A DNA stretch of 32,323 nt, taken from positions 137,594 through 169,916 of the forward strand of contig JH153047.1 of assembly GCA_000226015.1 (NCBI GenBank). Reading direction: 5' to 3'. A model generated the notes under the pieces. That model was given only the letters and a program-made list of their open reading frames with translations. It ran no database searches and was not told the origin of the DNA. Position numbers and translations under genes: made by a program. Below are positions 30,901 through 32,323 of the stretch, one piece after another (within the stretch, counting starts at the first letter, position 1; every line of letters begins with the position of its first letter). The DNA is from Mnemiopsis leidyi (lineage: Eukaryota; Ctenophora; Tentaculata; Lobata; Bolinopsidae).

Positions 30901-31433
30901 TCTATGTCCTATTAACTTAACTTGAACTGCGGCAGTCGCGGAAATACGGCTACAAGGAGACATTTATTCGCTACAATTGACTTAAGTTATACAAAGAGAC
31001 ATGTATTCAAGGGAGAAAAATGATTTGCCAAGAAATTGTCCAAATAGAACAATGAACGTCCTCGATTTGAGTCTAAAGAATTCGTCGACGTATCTGACTG
31101 CTGGGGTGTTCGTATGAATATAATTACTAATGATGAGAAGGAAGAATGGAAAACAATAACGAATGAAGAGTTGAACAATCAAAGCCAACGATTGAAGAAG
31201 AATACCTCTTGTAACATATTTTGTAACGACTTTCATACAATGACCAATTTAGTTCCATTGTTTAGTGATAACACAATCAAATTCACATACCAGACATGTG
31301 TTAAACACAATCACAATTAATGACAATGCACAAATCCAATTTAAACAAAAACCCTTGTTTTTAGATTTCCTTGTGTTTGACAAACCTGCTGCATAGACAC
31401 CGGATCATCAGTAACCCCAGCTCGGCGCCTCAT
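11753..31433 (-). CDS. TRPM2-like cation channel with NUDT9-H domain (35 exons)
   Basis: Exons, 5' to 3': 31433-31386, 29968-29885, 29242-29153, 27769-27631, 26958-26821, 26364-26267, 26121-26010, 25792-25659, 25395-25258, 25064-24971, 24709-24629, 24203-24117, 23742-23540, 23373-23196, 23027-22912, 22321-22226, 22097-21942, 21620-21507, 21312-21200, 20938-20855, 20744-20516, 20393-20305, 20176-20043, 19661-19495, 17535-17369, 17191-17035, 16871-16715, 16495-16310, 16146-15949, 14900-14739, 14562-13920, 12949-12832, 12636-12448, 12287-12132, 11893-11753. The sum is 5196 nt, in frame, 1731 residues (human TRPM2 has 1503). Parts: N-terminal TRPM homology region, S1-S6, TRP helix, coiled coil, NUDT9-H. 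The plasma-membrane family conducts Na+ and Ca2+ and is opened by ADP-ribose and Ca2+. The first three exons are tentative, and the 23540/23373 junction is ambiguous. Confidence 0.92.
12766..12830. repeat. 11-bp tandem repeat beside a splice donor
   Basis: Units of AGACATAGAGC, about six copies with small variants. On the gene's strand it begins about 10 bases into the intron after exon 12949-12832 and does not copy the exon. Confidence 0.85.
12966..13331. repeat. 12-bp minisatellite, about 30 copies
   Basis: Units of ACGTGTTGTATG, with ACGTTTTG, ACGTATTG and ACGTGCTG variants. The period is a multiple of three and lacks stops, which creates long open frames on both strands (for example IQHV or YDVL repeats) that are not genes. 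It lies in the intron right upstream, in gene sense, of the acceptor of exon 12949-12832. Confidence 0.97.
13332..13919. other. AT-rich remainder of the intron before the NUDT9-H exons
   Basis: No exon or RNA gene was seen. It is ordinary AT-rich intron sequence. Confidence 0.6.
13920..14562 (-). CDS. Large exon: coiled coil and start of NUDT9-H
   Basis: It starts after TTTTTCAG and ends before GTGAGATTTT. It encodes a basic linker, a helical stretch (VDKIVNELKQITLKQHKE) matching the TRPM coiled-coil assembly region, then the NUDT9-H entry: YGFTRVPVPSDAIDW, FYDPPEFTDET, and GRTGLRGRGIFPRWGPNH. Human TRPM2 has GRTGLRGRGSLSCFGPNH and NUDT9 has GRTGLVGRGLLGRWGPNH, so this copy keeps the NUDT9-like RWGPNH. 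At 643 bp it is by far the largest exon of the gene. Confidence 0.95.
14641..14770 (-). repeat. 66-bp duplication of a 5' splice site
   Basis: The last bases of exon 14900-14739 with the start of its intron are duplicated 66 bp downstream in gene sense, giving exon-like ends at 14739 and 14673. Both copies keep CTAGGAAAG followed by GTAGTG. Reading past the first donor meets a stop in the intron, so use of the second would truncate the protein before the coiled coil. Confidence 0.88.
14739..14900 (-). CDS. TRP-helix exon
   Basis: It follows TTATTCCAG. It encodes GIIYKTQRASVIVEFEERPW, aligned with the human TRPM2 TRP helix IWKFQRHDLIEEYHGRP, then PNPLSLIYFACVSPFKVLK. The acidic residue in VEF sits where human TRPM2 has the TRP-helix glutamate of the calcium site. 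The usual Trp of the TRP box is Tyr here. Confidence 0.85.
14901..15948. other. Intron between the S6 and TRP-helix exons
   Basis: AT-rich, no further exon recognised. The flanking exons share phase 1, so no missing exon is needed. Confidence 0.6.
15949..17191 (-). CDS. S4, S5, pore and S6 exons
   Basis: Exons 17191-17035, 16871-16715, 16495-16310, 16146-15949. The first reads LRFIQMFEMNAKIGPKIFML then KRMAVDLFFFLFLLA, very close to human TRPM2 GPKIIIVKRMMKDVFFFLFL (S4-S5 linker and S5). The pore exon has VAFRRSYFNVFGDLD, aligned with the human filter region YHSYLTIFGQIPG. A 62-residue exon then forms an extracellular loop with three N-glycosylation sequons (NQS, NLT, NNS). S6 is LTVNIMLINLLIAIFSNTY. 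Exon phases fit throughout. Confidence 0.95.
17369..17535 (-). CDS. S3 exon
   Basis: It encodes IDGNTKSVMKKFKIYFKQ and then YNVVDLLAIIVFTIAFVLK. The N-x-x-D pattern of YNVVD matches the S3 calcium-site residues of human TRPM2 (FWNKLD). It is flanked by clean GT-AG sites with phases 0 and 2. Confidence 0.93.
17536..19494. other. Long intron between the S2 and S3 exons
   Basis: This is the largest gap inside the channel gene apart from its 5' end. A 36-bp unit (ACAATCCATAACAAATTG and following) is duplicated at about 17630-17704. A GC-rich island at about 19020-19130, rich in GCGC, holds the inverted pair CAGGGTGCA/TGCACCCTG. The rest is AT-rich with no exon seen. Confidence 0.65.
19495..19661 (-). 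CDS. End of S1, first extracellular loop and S2 exon
   Basis: It reads LYICSILEGNECGNGSNAEP, an acidic Ser/Gly-rich loop, then MVGWKDYYLIIFVGSTIPIE and ISQ at the donor. The E-x-x-Q of IEISQ matches the S2 calcium-site pair of human TRPM2 (E843, Q846). Phase 1 at the start joins to the G that ends the S1 exon. Confidence 0.92.
19859..20085 (-). repeat. 45-bp in-frame array of five 5' splice sites in S1
   Basis: Exon 20176-20043 ends ITYLIFLG at a GTACCTG donor. Its last about 40 bases plus the first intron bases recur every 45 bp, with exon-like ends at 20043, 19998, 19953, 19908 and 19863, each keeping the donor. The unit is 15 codons and all copies are open in the exon's frame. Each extra unit would add GTCFILNGITYLIFL or a close variant. 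After the last copy a stop follows shortly. Confidence 0.95.
20043..20744 (-). CDS. Pre-S1 and S1 exons
   Basis: Exons 20744-20516, 20393-20305, 20176-20043. They encode EIGQITGAKNFLSHAAYQSY then LTDIWMGEVHPS, matching the TRPM signature before S1 (human LALEAKDMKFVSHGGIQAFL, TKVWWGQL); then LAFCAVLPPLPIFLKYNSKF (human LCMLAFPLLLTGLISF); a charged loop KSGTDKDDMVGKK; and S1 start FYTSPAVKFILNGITYLIFL (human FFTAPVVVFHLNILSYFAFL). Confidence 0.94.
20855..23027 (-). CDS. TRPM homology region 3/4 exons
   Basis: Exons 23027-22912, 22321-22226, 22097-21942, 21620-21507, 21312-21200, 20938-20855. Helical repeats: RLAITWGHAKIAREFIF (human LKLAVAWNRVDIARSEIF), LMLFAITKQRTEFVKLLMDY (human TAALISNKPEFVKLFLENG), FLTAKNLKILFNSLDP, DVGSLLGRIMQGSYTSIF, NPFDLMTVYCALDNCQDMAL (human DPIRDLLIWAIVQNRRELAG), and a helical YLDMMESKWARMDEEMTEQL. 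Residue order follows human TRPM2 without a gap. Confidence 0.92.
20930..21030 (-). repeat. 33-bp in-frame array of three 3' splice sites
   Basis: The acceptor TTTGCAAG and exon start GATTTACAAC recur every 33 bp with exon-like starts at 20938, 20971 and 21004. All are open in the exon's frame. Using the outer sites would insert IYNNINVLFAR once or twice at the start of the exon, in the region before the YLDMMESKW helix. Confidence 0.92.
23196..25792 (-). CDS. TRPM homology region 1/2 exons (ADP-ribose pocket region)
   Basis: Exons 25792-25659, 25395-25258, 25064-24971, 24709-24629, 24203-24117, 23742-23540, 23373-23196. Motifs: LLISVSGGAKSFNVP and RAWIITGGQHC (human LLISVTGGAKNFN, GAWIITGGSHT); GVMKLVGGVIG; RIPTIGVGNWG (human TIGVATWG); LDPNHTHHFLVDDGTTG (human LDSNHSHFILVDDGTHG); VPLPMVCIMVEGG (human IPIVCVVLEGG); NTLVVLKGSGRASDI (human TPCVVVEGSGRVADV). 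This Rossmann-like domain binds ADP-ribose in studied TRPM2 channels. For exon 24117 a second donor 6 nt away (23-24 end at 24123) is also in phase. Confidence 0.93.
23451..23540. repeat. Long perfect-arm hairpin directly at a splice donor
   Basis: Arms TATAACCGGCGGACTTTGTC (23464 on) and its inverted copy ending at about 23520 differ by one base over 23 bp. The centre GCAGTAGAACTGC folds further to a 3-nt loop. Weaker pairing extends the arms outward to ATCAATTGGGG and CCCATCATTGAT, reaching the donor of exon 23742-23540. It resembles a small MITE or a cruciform-forming repeat. Confidence 0.88.
24195..24412 (-). repeat. 45-47-bp array of five 3' splice sites
   Basis: The block with a pyrimidine tract (CCCTTTTCTTGCCCAG) and exon start ACGTGCCACTGCCGATG recurs, with exon-like starts at 24203, 24250, 24296, 24342 and 24387. 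One copy has TTACCCAG instead of TTGCCCAG. Spacings of 47, 46, 46 and 45 bp do not keep the reading frame, so upstream sites would shift or stop translation. The last unit has a G run of about 13 at 24400-24413. Confidence 0.93.
26010..27769 (-). CDS. N-terminal exons of the TRPM2-like channel
   Basis: Exons 27769-27631, 26958-26821, 26364-26267, 26121-26010. The first reads FDEWVVKNIQVRECYKFVKE and DPICHCKNKLSKH, aligned with human TRPM2 SSWIPENIKKKECVYFVES and KVVCQCGYTHEQH. The second is Ser/Thr/Arg-rich and probably disordered. The third has SSWTQHDNTMLTKNNAFGKI (human TQWDPKKHVQEMPTDAFGDI). The fourth is helical (YSEKPRIEILKSLFADFW) and leads into LLISVSGG. All phases agree. Confidence 0.87.
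26945..27075 (-). repeat. Decayed duplication of an exon start
   Basis: The acceptor region of exon 26958-26821 (CCCACTGTGAGGTTACCAG on the + strand) has a diverged copy about 66 bp upstream in gene sense (CCCATTGTGAAGTTACCAG, near 27024), followed in both by AGGGTCTC. The copy no longer has the AG acceptor. It looks like an old member of the same class as the other junction arrays. Confidence 0.7.
27360..27443. repeat. 15-bp tandem repeat in an intron
   Basis: Five to six units of TTATGTGATTATCTG with few changes. It lies in the intron between exons 27769-27631 and 26958-26821. The frame across it (LCDYL repeats) is not supported as coding. Confidence 0.9.
27770..29152. other. Large 5' intron of the channel gene
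   Basis: AT-rich, no exon recognised. A plus-strand frame of 77 codons at 27975-28208 has no recognisable protein and opposite orientation, and was not accepted. Confidence 0.55.
29153..31433 (-). CDS. Predicted first three exons of the channel gene
   Basis: Exon 31433-31386 begins ATGAGGCGCCGAGC and encodes MRRRAGVTDDPVSMQQ before GTTTGTC. Exon 29968-29885 encodes RRGEYKKLRGQQDTATLWRC then LVSRAFNE before GTGTGT. Exon 29242-29153 encodes ADLVVMSFDGKKGMFHDPAI then ASALIQLAQQ before GTTACC. All three are phase 0 and join in frame to RTFDEW. They are richer in GC than the flanks and look coding, but I recognise no homologue in TRPM2. The 29242 acceptor (TTTGAG) has a weak pyrimidine tract. The true start may differ. 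Confidence 0.45.
29513..29672. repeat. 20-bp tandem repeat
   Basis: About eight units of TGATGTGAACTGAGCAAATT, with variants (GAAATAAGTAAA, GAAATTAGTGAAC). It lies in an intron between predicted 5' exons and does not overlap them. Confidence 0.92.
30703..30930. repeat. 30-bp tandem repeat, open on the minus strand
   Basis: Eight units of about 30 bp, AACTTGAACTATGCAATGTC followed by CTATTAACTT. On the minus strand every unit is open (VQVKLIGHCI repeats), in a frame running from 30963 to 30682. This resembles the in-frame junction arrays, but I could not tie it to an exon, so it is listed as a repeat only. Confidence 0.92.
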
Positions 31434-32110
31434 GAAACTTAACGAGGAAAAAATGCAAACCTTATCTGAACAGGAGAATGGATTCGACAATTTTTAGAAC
31501 TAAATCAAGCTAATAATCAAAAACACTGTTACTGTTAGGATAACGAACTACGATGGAGCAATTTGATTTACCTTTGATGCTGAAATAACAATCAAATGCT
31601 ATGTCATACAAATCTACTAAACATAGAACAAAAAATTTTTACGAATATTCCATGTTTCGAAGGGAAGGCCAGTGCGAAAGCTGGACAACAAAGTTTATTC
31701 AATTTATTTTCCAACAATTCACAAAAATACCTTAAAGGTTGGCCATATTTTCGTCACTTAGAAAAGTTAGGCCGGCGCATTTTTGTGGCTTTTCGACCAG
31801 GTGCAACATCGAAATCGGCTGATTGCGAATCATAGATGGTCATCGATCGTCTTACCACTGTGACATACCAATATCTTTGCAAATGCATTATTGGAGTCAT
31901 TTTCGAACGAAAACTGGAATTTAATCGTCCGTCAACTCGACACAAAAGTGAGGTTGTAGTATGTGTAGTAGTTTTCTAGTAAATAAACTGTCGCTTAATA
32001 GTTCGTTGTAAAGTAAGGTCATGTTTGACTATTTATTCAGAGTAGTCAGGGCCTAGTAGTTAGAGGATGGGTATAGTGCTAAGTGCCTTTCATTTCTACA
32101 TCAAAGGTAC
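31434..32110. other. Stretch upstream of the predicted channel start
   Basis: AT-rich, no supported exon. Short frames at 31596-31835 (+) and 31754-31945 (-) have no recognisable protein. The promoter of the channel gene may lie here if the start at 31433 is right. Confidence 0.5.
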
Positions 32111-32129
32111 CAGTTTGAGGTCTTCAGCA

Positions 32130-32323
32130 AATCGGAGTGAGAATCTGGTTGTCATGGAAACATACCTGGAACCTAGTTCTGATAACGGAGTACTGTAGAA
32201 CTGGTTGTCATGAAAACATACCTGGAACCTGGTTCTGGTAACGGAGTACTGTAGAACTGGTTGTCATGGAAACATACCTGGAACCTGGTTCTGGTAACGG
32301 AGTACAGTAGAACTGGTTGTCAT
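32130..32323. repeat. 56-bp tandem array cut by the window end
   Basis: At least three units with TAGAACTGGTTGTCATGGAA and ATACCTGGAACCTGGTTCTG. On the minus strand each unit has AGGTTCCAG followed by GTATGTTTCC, a good splice donor. It may therefore be another donor array of a minus-strand exon that continues beyond the window. Confidence 0.85.

Overview
This is nuclear DNA from an animal. Both genes are split into many short exons with GT-AG introns, the DNA between exons is AT-rich, and there are microsatellites, a Pol III tRNA gene and an inverted-repeat element. The two genes belong to metazoan families: UBAP2/UBAP2L/Lingerer, and a TRPM2-type channel with a C-terminal NUDT9-H domain. 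Channels with that tail are known from cnidarians, molluscs, echinoderms, sponges and vertebrates. I think an invertebrate is likely, possibly an early-branching one, but the sequence does not let me name the lineage.

Layout. Positions 1-194 are a (TG)n tract. Positions 1641-8580 (+) hold the last 16 coding exons of a UBAP2L/Lingerer homologue; its N-terminal exons lie before the window. A tRNA-Glu(CTC) gene sits in its first visible intron. Positions 8581-9117 are 3' flank. Positions 9331-10561 are a foldback element with long inverted arms, and 10562-11750 is AT-rich flank with a CRE/E-box-like repeat. The TRPM2-like gene runs on the minus strand from about 31433 down to 11753. I could place 35 exons whose phases join without conflict, giving about 1731 residues; the first three exons are the least certain. 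The two genes converge tail to tail. The window ends inside a 56-bp tandem array at 32130-32323.

The most unusual observation is that exon-intron junctions are themselves tandemly copied. At least seven arrays have units that begin or end inside a coding exon and carry copies of a real splice site: 5577-5829, 7397-7595, 7714-8029, 14673-14739, 19863-20043, 20938-21004 and 24203-24387. Three of them (7530-7595, 19863-20043, 20938-21004) have units of 33 or 45 bp that stay open in the exon's frame. Use of alternative copies would therefore add 11 or 15 residues per unit, including inside the first transmembrane helix of the channel.

The channel keeps the residues expected for calcium binding in S2 and S3 and the NUDT9-H landmarks, but the Nudix catalytic box is gone and the pore filter has unusual acidic residues. 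The two genes show no evident functional link; UBAP2L proteins act in RNA granules and translation, TRPM2 channels in ADP-ribose- and calcium-gated cation entry.
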